A DNA stretch of 64,000 nucleotides. Origin: Capilliphycus salinus. GTDB lineage: Bacteria; Cyanobacteriota; Cyanobacteriia; Cyanobacteriales; Microcoleaceae. Below are positions 46,401-53,558 of this stretch, one piece after another. The stretch is taken from positions 6,076,001 through 6,140,000 of the forward strand of contig NZ_CP178543.1 in the NCBI RefSeq assembly GCF_047276495.1, in the 5' to 3' direction. Numbering within the stretch: position 1 is the stretch's first letter; every line of letters starts with the position of its first letter. The position numbers and the translations under genes were made by a program. A model generated the notes under the pieces. It ran no database searches, was not told where the DNA came from, and saw only the letters and a list, made by a program, of their open reading frames with translations.

Positions 46401-47512
46401 AAGTCGCGGTCGTGAATAAAAATATCCCAGGTCCCCAGACCGTTGTCTCGATCGAGGTTATTCGCCCGGGACTCAAACGCTACAAACCGCCCGTCGGGGG
46501 TAATGACGGGGTTTCGCGAGGACGCATTTCCGCCGACCCCATTGTTGTTGACTGAAACCCGTGTCGTCGTCTCCGTCTGGCGATCGCGCACGAAGATATC
46601 CCATTCGTCGGCGTTGTTGTCTCCGGGGGCGAGGTTATTGGCTTTGGACTCAAACGCCACAAACCGTCCGTCCGGGGTGAGGGCGGGTAAAATTGCATCG
46701 GAAAAAGCGCCGGATTGATTGTTACCTTCCTGTCCGAAATTGTTAACAGAAACTCGGGTGGTAATTCCGGTTTGGCGATCGCGAATGAAGACATCGGAAA
46801 CGCCGTTATTATCATCAGGAACTAAATTATTTGCATTGGATTCAAAGGCGATAAACTGCCCGTTTGTTGAAATTATACCATCTTGCGACCCAAAATTCTG
46901 AGGATCGGCTGCGGCCTGTTCCCCTTGAGAATTAATCGAAACTCGTTCAATCGTTAACAGACCCGGATAGTTTTTTTGAACGTTATCCAGCAAGAAAATA
47001 TCTGAATTAATCCGGCCGATTTTAACGTCTAGTTGCCAATTTCCGCCCCGTTTTAAACAGCCGACGGGGGTACTGGAAGCGGCGATATTGGCGTTTGTGA
47101 GTTGATGTAAACGTTGGATAAAGTTTGTATTGTGTTGGGCAAGATTACAACCATACAGCAGAATTTCGGGAACCTTCCACCGTTGAAATAAAGCTTGATA
47201 TTGTTCTAAATTCTCCGGGCAGAAGTGACGGTTTCCAAAGTGTAAAGTATTCGCCGAACCGTGAGTGATTAAATGGAGACTTTTTACCGAAGTTTTAGCA
47301 AGTTTTAGGGCGGTAGTAATTTGTTCAATGGCGTCTTGGTGGGGGTGAAGCACTAAGATTTCCGCACCGGGTTTAACCCCAGAAATCAAGGTGGAAAGAT
47401 CCAACAAATCCGGCGCAAATATTACTAACATTCCCGCCCCGACCTCGGAGTTCGTTCTCTTTGATTGTTGCAGGTTATGATGATTAATTGTATCGAGAGT
47501 AGTCCCTTTCAT
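37427..47512 (-). CDS. Giant DUF4347 / seven-bladed propeller / Calx-beta-like / RTX surface protein 4
   Basis: 3361 residues. DUF4347 (about 28-190; LHLITHGSAN and LLYGCNLA keep the His/Cys pair); a seven-bladed propeller of TolB/PD40 type (about 195-640; blades marked DGRFVAFES.ANNL..GDNN), with Asp-rich Ca loops (DRDPDGNGVFDQG) inserted in three blades; a Calx-beta domain; a parallel beta-helix segment (about 740-1130; NTVQGNYIGTDVTGN repeats); a cadherin-like domain and another Calx-beta; eight then five copies of a 112-residue unit (FTPENWNIPQTVTVTGVDDN), split by two Calx-beta domains; RTX repeats (about 3180-3290); and a tail ending LDEQDFV. There is no Sec signal. It is related to giant genes 1-3 at both ends only. 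Start ATG at 47512 is weakly supported; a Met at residue 29 is possible. Predicted type I secreted adhesin or matrix protein. Confidence 0.85.
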   Translation of the reverse strand: MKGTTLDTINHHNLQQSKRTNSEVGAGMLVIFAPDLLDLSTLISGVKPGAEILVLHPHQDAIEQITTALKLAKTSVKSLHLITHGSANTLHFGNRHFCPENLEQYQALFQRWKVPEILLYGCNLAQHNTNFIQRLHQLTNANIAASSTPVGCLKRGGNWQLDVKIGRINSDIFLLDNVQKNYPGLLTIERVSINSQGEQAAADPQNFGSQDGIISTNGQFIAFESNANNLVPDDNNGVSDVFIRDRQTGITTRVSVNNFGQEGNNQSGAFSDAILPALTPDGRFVAFESKANNLAPGDNNADEWDIFVRDRQTETTTRVSVNNNGVGGNASSRNPVITPDGRFVAFESRANNLDRDNGLGTWDIFIHDRDFDGNGSFDLGTQRTFQMSINGIGLGGNNDSFDPSISSDGRFVVFESDADNLVGGDNNGVRDIFLHDRDPDGNGVFDQGNSTIIRLPVGLGGVEANNASFDPQISGNNRFIVFESLANNLVEGDNNNALDIFVYDRQTGLTNRVSVDGNGFGGNRASSQPSISDDGRFVGFSSSASNFVIGDNNGVEDIFVHDRDPDGDGIFDQGNGITTRISISDAGEEANANSFQAVVSGDGNLVAFESFADNLIPGDTNGVADIFISTIDPALTILAGVNPVEDGQTNGTFNISLNQPAPPEGLTVNFNIAGDATNNVDYSFAAGNNITNLTANSLTIAPGATTATLDVIPVFDNISEANETIEVSLQPGTGYALTTLNSANLIIGDRSLIVTNTNDNGVGSLRQVINTANRVEGTDIITFNIPQTDPGFNPNTGTFTISPLTPLPAVTDAAILDATSQPGYIDRPLIEIDGSNIVNLVSGLTVTAGNSTIKGFVINRFAEGIRLINGGNNTVQGNYIGTDVTGNIDLGNTVDGIFLSEGTSGNLIGGTTPQTRNLVSGNGRNGVQLDTTSDNIIQGNYIGTNISGTADLGNTGAGIGIFQQQNNVVGGTVPGAGNLISGNDTNGIEINGLAATNNLIQGNWIGTASDGNTPLGNTLNGILVFNDASNNTVGGEEGGNTIAFNNEDGVTINSGVGNAILGNSIFDNGQTFEEIGIDLNNDGISINDFGDGDTGPNTLQNYPDLLTATLKDDSIQIEGIIDSTPGANFTLQFFANEALGVNDRQGRIYLGEITATSNIPFTANFDIELLDNQRSITATATDANNNTSEFSTPITANIAPVLDLDKDDNSGRTGNNYSTRFTEGREAVAVADTDVQILDADSPNLASATLTLTNPLNGNDESLAVNGLLPAGITATDYNFATGQLQLRGNAFLADYQTAISQVVYNNTTLDPNLSDRIINITVNDGTSNSNIAETTINLIKTVQVSIAANLPPTEGGTTTYTITLDEPVDQALILDFNRNGSSAVNLEDYTLEAGDGITNITPNTITIAPGITAATLNLVTVDDNIFDPEETVQINLVPGTNYLLTDNNSASITIADNDNAGVLFTPPVLPITTETGETTTFEFVLSSQPLANVNINLENQNPNEGNLSAEILTFTPANWNIPQAVTVTGVDDNIVDGDVNYIITPTVNSLDENYNNLELEDITLTNQDDDVLGIALTPPDELITTEAGESVDFEFVLSSQPLADVNINLENTNPDEGNLSAEILTFTPANWNIPQTFTVTGVDDNIVDGDIQYSIITTVNSEDVNYNNFELEDITLTNQNDDVVGIVVTPPAELITTEDGESVDFDLVLSSQPTADVTVNFNSNNPDEGITSPEAITFTSENWNVPQTFTVIGVDDNIVDENVEYTVTPTVSSLDVNYNGFLLENITLTNLDNDEVGITLIPPVEPVTTEAGDSVNFEILLNSQPTADVIIELENTNPNEGNLSAETLTFTPENWSNSQIFTVTGIDDDIVDGNIEYSINTTVTSNDLTYNNFNLADINLTNLDNDEGGIIVTPTDGLTTTEAGDIATFEIVLTSQPTAEVSLNLNSSNPNEGSLSISEVIFTPENWDVPQIVIVTGVDDNIADGNLSYSIITDTAVSNDPVYNGINPADVSVTNADNETPGITVTPVNGLVTNEAEGSDSFEIFLNTEPIDDVTIGIDSSDTTEGIVSVEAVTFTPENWNIPQMVMVTGVDDDVDDDDIGYTIITTPDLFTTDPNYNGFNPANINVTNTDNDTAEIVITPTAGLTTSEVGGTATFDVVLTSQPLAEVTLNLASSNTAEGTLSTETVTFTPENWELPQTVTITGVDDNIADGNINYTIIVGEAVSNDAKYNGFQPDNIAVVNTDNETPGITVRPTSGLVTSEAGETATFEVVLNTQPVDSVTLNLSSDNPAEGAVFLPSLIFTPDNWDTPQIVTVTGVDDNLVDGDIEYRILTESAISNDLNYNNLNPENVSLTNLDNDVPIVDLSVDLTAGEEANTTAITVTLTADANVEGEQTVNLDVSGIGITSNDYSLSSPQITIPDGNNTASVTFTILDDVVFEGPETATLTLSNPSEGIVIGTGSANLTIIDNDTPPTVEFSQTNYQINEDGTIVGAEITLNRTGDTSQASTVDVELTAETATAGEDFDNSLISVRFAANQKTATVNVPIFEDDLLEEDETFSLALVNPGLGTEIGTQNTATVEIFDNEVARIDISQTELSVTESGITDSYNLVLTTVPTAPVTVRFETDNQIEPLTEITFDETNWNVPQTVEIQAVDDDLVEDRTHNSLITHVVTSNDPNYNGFILDDVNIEIAENDIVDVSIAPRNITVSEDGETDTYSLVLTRQPQLPVTIEFEFNQEQLNPINPITFDSINWNIPQTVTVEAIDDVIPEGDETIGISHNIISEDENYRDLQVRTVNVEVEDNDVDAEIIINTRNLSITEGETTASYEIVLSSPPAVPVTIEFNTGNRINSIPAIEFDETNWNIPQTVTIVATDDNILQGETSEIISHTVRSADKNYDGLEVSNVIVNLADNDVAEVLITQTSNRTEVSEDGLTDTYEVVLNSQPSENVIVTVTPDSQVNLGSGAETEIELIFTPENWNEPQTVTVAAVDDEDVEADIHTSTINHRVSSNDSNYNRETPIKIDGRNAENLTVDIIENDEPLPPGEPGISVVQPVRRTDVIEGFGNDVYKIVLNSEPTANVEITINPNSQLQTDKRTLTFTPSNWNLPQTITVTAVDDNLVESFHPGTIYHSVNSEDSRYDVLTVDEISATISDNDNIGQKNNFSEAAVISLSELDDTGVGSDLDDILFGNRGNDRLSGEGSLDLIYGQSGADGLSGEVGDDVLFGGQGDDQIRGDAGNDIIYGDKDSDRLWGGEGNDQLFGDFGNDRLVGDQGADTLTGGLGNDAFVIGFGTGGNTIENADIIVDFTDTQDVIELISPLTFEQLNITSSSTGTVIQVQSTGEFLAVLPGINPSLLDEQDFV
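38035..39760 (-). repeat. Five further 112-residue repeats in giant gene 4
   Basis: The same framework (NWN.PQTV.(I/V).A.DD followed by .SND.NY) forms a more diverged second block, separated from the first by two Calx-beta domains (about 39760-40434). Confidence 0.75.
40434..43131 (-). repeat. Eight 112-residue Calx-beta-like repeats in giant gene 4
   Basis: Eight units of about 336 bp, each with TTEAG...F..VL.SQP, TFTPENW..PQ.VTVTGVDDN and YNN(F/L)...ITLTN.DND. They are diverged in sequence but regular in length. Confidence 0.85.
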
Positions 47513-47731
47513 TTTTTTACTTTCTTTAATTATTTGTTTGATTCTCTATCGATGCAATTCCCTGAACTCCGAATCGATATGACTTTGCTTTTCCGGTATC
47601 AAGCTCTATAACTATGTTAGCAAATCCTCCGCGTAAACACCGCAAATTGAGATGTTTTTTAACCTAATTTTGACGGATGAAGTTTCCAACTCATTTCAAT
47701 TTTTTTTGGTAAAAGTTTCTGAAAATAGAGC

Positions 47732-50700
47732 TTACCAAGGACTACCAATCACGGTAAAACCCGCCCAATAATAGGGATGACTAAAGATAATATTTCCTTG
47801 GTTCATCAGTTCGCTCGGAAGGGAAATTTTCTCATCCATAGTTGCACTCAGCAAATAACCCGACTCAATGGTAATTTCCCCTCTTAACATCGCCAGTTGA
47901 GCGGATCGAAACGCCTGAGAAACTGCGGATTTATTGCGGAGTTGATTATAAAATTCGACCATTAATCCTAAAGTTCCCTGATCGGAAACATACCACAAAC
48001 TGGCTAAAGCAGAAGGCACCCCCGCCTGTACCGCCAATCCCGCAAAACCCAACTCTGCATTTTCATCGCCCACCGCAGTCCGACAAGCGCTTAAAACAAA
48101 TAATTCAGCCGGGGGAGTCTCCCATTTCCATCCAAAACTTTTTAAGTTATTAATGGTGAGTTGGGTATCCCAAAATTGGATGTAAGAATTGGTCGGATCG
48201 CCGGAACTAAATTCGCTATGAGTGGCGAGGTGAATAATATTGTAAGGCTGACTTGTGCGTTGTTTCCTAAAGTTTTTAATGGTAAAATCTTCATTAATAA
48301 AGTAATTGCCGCTAATCTCTTGGGTAATAGATTGGACTTCAATGGGAACCGCAGGGAGGGGGGGCTGAGAGAGAAATTTAGAAGCACCCATTGCTAAGAC
48401 TCGCGGATCGTTGAGGGGGCGATCGCGAATATCCATTAAAGTAAAACTGGGAATCAAACTAAAATTATATTTTTCAACCAAAAACTGTTCGCCATCGTGC
48501 AAAGCCGCCAGAGGTAGACTGCGTAAACCCCGATCCATGACAAACAACAAAGTATCGATCTTTTGAGATTCAAAAGCATCTTGTAAAGGAGAAATTATCC
48601 ACTGATAAAGTTGTTGAGCGAGAGGTTTATAACTCTGGGTATAGCGTTTGCGAGCGTCGGTAATTTCCAATCGAAATTGATTGGTCATCTCGATCAAGTC
48701 ATCACGATTAACATTTTCAATTGTTTTTTCGATCACATCTCCTTGGGGTGCAATGGCGATTAAAATCAAGTCATTTTGCCGAGAAAAAACATAGACAACT
48801 GCGGCTTTTGTTCCGTACTTTTTATCAACTTCGCTGAGATCATTTTGAATCTCACTCACCGAAATCTCCGTTTCAAAAGTGGCGATATTCTTACCCAAAT
48901 AATTGAGATAATCCAAACTATAAGCCTGTTCAATTTCAGATACAGCTTGTTCAACATTCTCAACATCCAAACTCTCAGTAACATCAGCACGAGCCAATTC
49001 AATCCTCTCTTGAGGATTAAACTCAGAAGTTGCCGTTGGACTGATTGGAACCAAATTCTCTCCGGGGTCACTGCGAACTAAAGCAATAGTACCATCTGAA
49101 TTTTGTTGAACCGTCATTGTACTATTCTCGTCTGCAATTCCACTAATATCTAAAATCGAATTATTGCTAAGAATTCCCCGATTTTCTACGCCTTCGACGG
49201 ATGAAACCGAGGGATTTTTCCGGTCAACTAATTCGGCTTCTATCACAGTCGTCACCTCCTCCTGTTGTGCGGGAGTTAAAGCCTCACTTTCGGAGGTTCT
49301 CGGAACAACAGGCGCCGGATTTTCAGGAGGTTCAACCACCGGAGGCTCAACTACCGGAGGCTGAACCGGGGGCGGCTCAATCGGCGGATTATTAAAATTA
49401 TTAAAAGGATTTCTTGGGAATTCATTCCCGGGATTATTGGGATTATTAGGAGGATTTACAGGGGTTTCATTCCCCGGAGTATTGGGCGGATTTACAGGGG
49501 TTTCATTCCCCGGATTATTGGGCGGATTTACAGGGGTTTCATTCCCCGGATTATTGGGATTATTAGGATTATTAGGATTATTGGGATTATTGGGCGGATT
49601 TTCTCCTCTAGGAATATTAGTCGGAGGATTATTAGGCGGATTTATTCCGGGTTCGGTGGGAGGTTCAACGGTCGGCGGTTCAACGGGTTCAGTGGGGGGT
49701 TGTTCTGAGGGTAAAGGAGTCGTGCGAATGGTAATATTTCCCTGGGTAAAAACCCCGTCTGTGCTGCGAGGAACTTCAAACCGAGGTGTAATTTGAGCCG
49801 AACTACTATTAATACTTTTTGCAGTACCATTCCGGGTGGAATCGCCAATAATAAACGGCGTTTCCCCGCCCCCGTGTTCAATCGTAATTGAACCATCTGT
49901 TGAACCATTCTGTGAAGAAATACTGGGGGTATTATCATTAGCAGAAGTTGAGGTTCCCACCCGCAACAAATTATCGGTAATAATCTCAATATTTCCGCCG
50001 TCAGAATTAATATTCCGGCTGACAATAATATTATCAACCGCTTGTAAATTAACTTCTCCCCCTTGGCTGTTAATTTGATCGACAACAATGCGACCGGTAG
50101 AGTTAAGAATAATCGGCCCGCCTGCGGTGGTCACGCTACCAACCGTGAGATTATTATTACCCGATGCCGGTCGTTCTAAGAAAAACGTCCCTTCAACCGG
50201 AGTATTAGAATTAATATTGGGAGAATTGCCCAAATTTCGCACTCCCGAACGTAAAATTAACGCCGGACTACTGCTGAGAATTTCCGCTTCCGGGTCGGCA
50301 GAATCAGCCAGATTAACATCGGGAGTGGTAATATTAATATCACCCCCAATAATTGCCCCCGTCGCTTCCACTTTCAACGAGGCACCTTCATAACTTCCAA
50401 AAACCACATCGCCGTCGGAATAAATAATCGGGTCGTACAAACTAATAAACGTTCCACCCGCACCCGTCGAGTTGAGAATGCTAAAATTTCCACCCGCATT
50501 AAAATGACTATCGCCGGAAATAATTCCATCGCTGGCTAAAGTTAAATTTCCGGTCGCTTGAAAGGGAGCCGACCCCAAAATATTAATCGAATCTAAAGCG
50601 AGAATATCAATATTTTGCTGACCAATAATCGTTAAATTTCCCCCCGAAAATGCCGAGAACGGACGGGTCAAACTATCGCGAATTTGCACCGTATTTCCGG

Positions 50701-51742
50701 CGAGTAAATTCAAGTCGCCTGTGGTTTCTAAAGACCGTTCGGCCAGAATCAGATTATTCGCCGCATTTAAAGTAACCGTTTCCCCCGTTACCGCCAAATT
50801 ATTATTATTGTTATTGTTGTTATTGTTATTATAATTTCCATTGGTTTGAGGAGCAACAGCCACATCTCCCGCTTGTACAGTTTGACCGGAAGTTAGCACA
50901 ATTTCACCCCCGGAATTCACGGTCATTCCCGTCGCGGTTGTCGCGCCTCCACCGGTTAAAAGTTCGGGTAAAGATAAAGGAGTTATAGTCGCTTGTTCGC
51001 CGATAGAATTGGCGGGAAGCGCCGCAACTTCCAGATTTAATAAATGTCCGGTTTGAGCAATTCGCACCAAATTTTCACCGGGAACCGCTTGTACAGAAAT
51101 CGTTCCTTCCGGGGCGGCGAGAGTGCCGGTATTAATAACAGTTCCGGCGACAAGCGTTAGCTGTTGTCCCGAATTAACGGCGAGGGAACCGAGATTAACA
51201 ATAGAGCCTGGATTTTGAGTATCAAACCGAAAACTGTTGGGAGTTCCGACCAAGTTTGACCAATTGGAATTTGAGCTAGTATTAAACCAATTATTCGCCC
51301 CAAATCCGATTCCGTTAGCCGTCGTTGCGGTAAAAGAAGCGGGAACATTTAAACTCGCATTTGCACCGAAAATAATCCCCGCCGGATTCATCAAAAACAG
51401 GTTAGAATTTCCGCCTGTAACTTGAATTAAACCGTGAATAATAGAAGCATCGCCCCCAACCACTCGCCCTAAAATGTTGCGAATATTAGGATTAGATAAA
51501 AAATTGGCAACTTCGCCTTCGGAAAGGTTAAACTGCTCGAAGCTATGAAAGAGATTTTGACCGTCTCCGCTTAGAGAACCCCCGTTAATTTCAAACTGGT
51601 TTCCTTGGCGGTTAATAACGGTTCCGGTTCCATCTTGGGCGGGAGTAATTGTACGAGTTTGAGCGTCAGCGCCAGAGAGGTTCACGCTCACGAGAGTGAA
51701 ACTTGTCAATAGCAAAGTTAAGCGATTAAAATTCGCTTTCAT
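47732..51742 (-). CDS. Two-partner-secretion exoprotein with C-terminal CHAT protease
   Basis: 1336 residues. The start is well set: AGGAGGT lies 7 bases before the ATG. A Sec signal peptide (1-27, ending SGADAQ) precedes a filamentous-haemagglutinin-type TPS domain (about 28-280; RNILGRVVGG, NLFLMNPAGIIFGANA). A beta-helix-like region follows to about 680, containing a poly-Asn run, then a Pro/Asn-rich linker (about 680-810; PPNNPGNETPVN units). The C-terminal CHAT domain (about 1020-1330) has catalytic His in HLATHSEF and Cys in LSACRTAVG, then GFAGLAVQAGVPSALASLW. So a caspase-like protease is exported by the TpsA route. No TpsB partner is in the window. It lies 219 bases upstream of giant gene 4 on the same strand. 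Confidence 0.88.
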   Translation of the reverse strand: MKANFNRLTLLLTSFTLVSVNLSGADAQTRTITPAQDGTGTVINRQGNQFEINGGSLSGDGQNLFHSFEQFNLSEGEVANFLSNPNIRNILGRVVGGDASIIHGLIQVTGGNSNLFLMNPAGIIFGANASLNVPASFTATTANGIGFGANNWFNTSSNSNWSNLVGTPNSFRFDTQNPGSIVNLGSLAVNSGQQLTLVAGTVINTGTLAAPEGTISVQAVPGENLVRIAQTGHLLNLEVAALPANSIGEQATITPLSLPELLTGGGATTATGMTVNSGGEIVLTSGQTVQAGDVAVAPQTNGNYNNNNNNNNNNNLAVTGETVTLNAANNLILAERSLETTGDLNLLAGNTVQIRDSLTRPFSAFSGGNLTIIGQQNIDILALDSINILGSAPFQATGNLTLASDGIISGDSHFNAGGNFSILNSTGAGGTFISLYDPIIYSDGDVVFGSYEGASLKVEATGAIIGGDINITTPDVNLADSADPEAEILSSSPALILRSGVRNLGNSPNINSNTPVEGTFFLERPASGNNNLTVGSVTTAGGPIILNSTGRIVVDQINSQGGEVNLQAVDNIIVSRNINSDGGNIEIITDNLLRVGTSTSANDNTPSISSQNGSTDGSITIEHGGGETPFIIGDSTRNGTAKSINSSSAQITPRFEVPRSTDGVFTQGNITIRTTPLPSEQPPTEPVEPPTVEPPTEPGINPPNNPPTNIPRGENPPNNPNNPNNPNNPNNPGNETPVNPPNNPGNETPVNPPNTPGNETPVNPPNNPNNPGNEFPRNPFNNFNNPPIEPPPVQPPVVEPPVVEPPENPAPVVPRTSESEALTPAQQEEVTTVIEAELVDRKNPSVSSVEGVENRGILSNNSILDISGIADENSTMTVQQNSDGTIALVRSDPGENLVPISPTATSEFNPQERIELARADVTESLDVENVEQAVSEIEQAYSLDYLNYLGKNIATFETEISVSEIQNDLSEVDKKYGTKAAVVYVFSRQNDLILIAIAPQGDVIEKTIENVNRDDLIEMTNQFRLEITDARKRYTQSYKPLAQQLYQWIISPLQDAFESQKIDTLLFVMDRGLRSLPLAALHDGEQFLVEKYNFSLIPSFTLMDIRDRPLNDPRVLAMGASKFLSQPPLPAVPIEVQSITQEISGNYFINEDFTIKNFRKQRTSQPYNIIHLATHSEFSSGDPTNSYIQFWDTQLTINNLKSFGWKWETPPAELFVLSACRTAVGDENAELGFAGLAVQAGVPSALASLWYVSDQGTLGLMVEFYNQLRNKSAVSQAFRSAQLAMLRGEITIESGYLLSATMDEKISLPSELMNQGNIIFSHPYYWAGFTVIGSPW
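49425..49610 (-). repeat. Pro-Asn linker repeats
   Basis: Repeats coding PNNPNNP and NPPNNPGNETPV, made of 9-base and 36-base DNA units. They form the flexible linker before the CHAT domain and are prone to length change. Confidence 0.85.
50798..50838 (-). repeat. Poly-asparagine trinucleotide tract
   Basis: A run of about 11 Asn codons (ATT/GTT on the plus strand). In-frame slippage would change length without breaking the gene. Confidence 0.85.
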
Positions 51743-52181
51743 CGGTAGACCTCCTGGTTGATCAGTGTTAAATGCCCTAGACGCTCCCGATCTATCCTCA
51801 TCCCTCTACCATTCTATCTATCCTGTCGGAAGATGGCGGATTTTTTCATATAAATATGATCTTCGGTTGATTAATTTTCTGATAGGGGCGAACAACAGTC
51901 AACAAGTACCGTGCAGTTATCACCTGACCAATGACCAGTGACCAGTGAAAACAGTGAACAGTTCTACTGTTACCAGTGATAAGTGATAAATGTAAACTGT
52001 AAAAACTGGTGACTCTCTTGCAAACTTTGCTCTCGACGGAAACCGCCGGGCCGCAAGTTTGCGCTGGTGACGGGTTCGCTGCTTGCTGACTTGGCGGTTT
52101 CCGTATCGGAGCAACTGCCTCACCCGGAGGGTGACTGGTGACTGAAAAACCCGCCCCTACATCATTACGAATAAGTGACTG
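51743..52181. other. Repeat-rich intergenic region
   Basis: No gene is seen. It holds the promoter side of the TPS-CHAT gene, a cluster of CAGTGACC-like short repeats (about 51933-52010), a perfect 12-bp inverted repeat (ACGGAAACCGCC 52036-52047, GGCGGTTTCCGT 52093-52104) and an AACCCGCCCCTACA repeat (about 52148). Confidence 0.6.
52064..52137 (+). repeat. Dispersed 74-bp repeat, copy 1
   Basis: Reverse-complement relative of 56809-56880. Shared blocks are CTGGTGAC, GCTGACTTGGCGG, GCAAC and CCCGGAGGGTGACTG. Confidence 0.7.
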
Positions 52182-52865
52182 TTAATCTGTCATTTCTAAC
52201 ACTTCTTCGGTTCCCAACAGCGATTTTATTTTTGCCCACATTTGCAAGTCGTTAAAATCGTTAATAATCTGGGAAGCACCAATGGCTTTTAAAACGGCCG
52301 GTTCGTGGGTTGAAGCCACTCCAAACGTATAAATTCCCGCCGCCACCGCCGAACGAATTCCCGAGGGTGAATCTTCAAAAACAATCGCTTCTGAGGGTTG
52401 AATTTTCAACTGTTCTAAGGCATATTGATAGGGGGCGGGGTCAGGTTTTCCGGCAATCATATCTTCCCCCAAAACCACAAATTCAAATCGTTCGGTTAAG
52501 TTCAAAACTTCCAACATAAATCGAGCGTTTTCGCGGGGTGCGTTGGTGACAACGGCTTTTCTTAGACCTTCTGTTTCGATCCAAGTTAGCATCTCCATTA
52601 AACCCGCTAACGCTTCTAATTCTAAGGCGATTTCACGAAAACGAGCTTCTTTATATTCGGCGAGTTCTTCGCCTTCGGTTACGGAAAGTTGGGGAATTAA
52701 ATCTTGAATAATTTCCGGATTTTGCCGACCGCTAATGTATGTTTTATAGAAGGGATGGTCGATTTCTTGATTGTAAGTTTTTAAGATTTCTTGCCAAATT
52801 TTAAAGTGCAGTGGGTCGGTATTAGCTAAAGTTCCATCTAAATCAAATAAAATCGCTTTCAGCAT
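52182..52865 (-). CDS. HAD-superfamily phosphatase (beta-phosphoglucomutase-like)
   Basis: 227 residues from the ATG at 52865; a TTG start at 52904 is less likely. HAD motif I DLDGTLANTD (about 7-16), motif II VVTNAP, motif III Lys in GKPDPAPY and motif IV VFEDSPSGIRSA are all present. The first helical cap between motifs I and II matches the beta-phosphoglucomutase or phosphoglycolate phosphatase group. It probably removes phosphate from a small sugar phosphate in the cytosol; substrate not determinable. Confidence 0.85.
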   Translation of the reverse strand: MLKAILFDLDGTLANTDPLHFKIWQEILKTYNQEIDHPFYKTYISGRQNPEIIQDLIPQLSVTEGEELAEYKEARFREIALELEALAGLMEMLTWIETEGLRKAVVTNAPRENARFMLEVLNLTERFEFVVLGEDMIAGKPDPAPYQYALEQLKIQPSEAIVFEDSPSGIRSAVAAGIYTFGVASTHEPAVLKAIGASQIINDFNDLQMWAKIKSLLGTEEVLEMTD

Positions 52866-53009
52866 GGTTTGAGTGTGAGGTTGATTGATTTTTATAGTAG
52901 GCAACAGCGAACAGGAAATTCTGTCTTTGTCCTAAGCTTCTGGCGACTGCGGCTGACAGTTTACCGTTTAATTCTAGTACAAATTGAACAAATTTAACGG
53001 CTTATAGAC

Positions 53010-53519
53010 CTATTTTTGAACCGAACCATCGGGCATAATTGCCTCTTTAAAATCGGCCCCTTTAATTTCGGCTCCTTCGAGTTTAGCAGCATTTAAGTCG
53101 GCTTTATTCAAACTGGCATTATTCAGTTTAGCATTGGTCAAAATAGCCCCCCTTAAAAAGGCTCCGGTGAGGTCAGCTTCCGTTAAATTGGCATCGGTTA
53201 AATTGGCTTGAGTTAACGCCGCCGAACTCAAATTTGCACCGCTTAAATTGGCTTGACTTAAATCTACATTATCCAATAATGCACCGCTTAAATTCGCCCC
53301 TTGTAAGTTAACACCGCTGAGATTAGATCCGTTTAATTTCGCCCCGGATAAGTCCGCCCCTTCCAAGTTTTCTCCGGTTAAATCACAGTCAAAACATTCT
53401 TTGGTTTCAGCCAATTTCTCGGCGGGGTTTTCCGATGCGGTTTGACATCCAGTTGCCAAAAAAAGAACACCGATGAATAAAACCGAGAAAAGTTTAAAAT
53501 TGAACTTTATTTTCAACAT
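53010..53519 (-). CDS. Pentapeptide-repeat lipoprotein
   Basis: 169 residues. The N-terminus is a lipoprotein signal: basic KIKFNFK, a hydrophobic core and a lipobox LATGC with Cys at 25. Residues about 47-160 are A(D/N)Lxx pentapeptides forming a beta-helix, with a Cys-x2-Cys (CFDCDL) just before them. It is therefore a membrane-anchored, periplasmic pentapeptide protein, unlike the cytoplasmic one at 2207. Role unknown. Confidence 0.85.
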   Translation of the reverse strand: MLKIKFNFKLFSVLFIGVLFLATGCQTASENPAEKLAETKECFDCDLTGENLEGADLSGAKLNGSNLSGVNLQGANLSGALLDNVDLSQANLSGANLSSAALTQANLTDANLTEADLTGAFLRGAILTNAKLNNASLNKADLNAAKLEGAEIKGADFKEAIMPDGSVQK

Positions 53520-53558
53520 GAGAATGCAATCAAAATGTTGTTAGAAATGAACATCTAC

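Noticed and set aside
49437..49796. Plus-strand Gly/Leu/Phe-rich frame
   Set aside because: It is the complement of the Pro-Asn linker of the TPS-CHAT gene.
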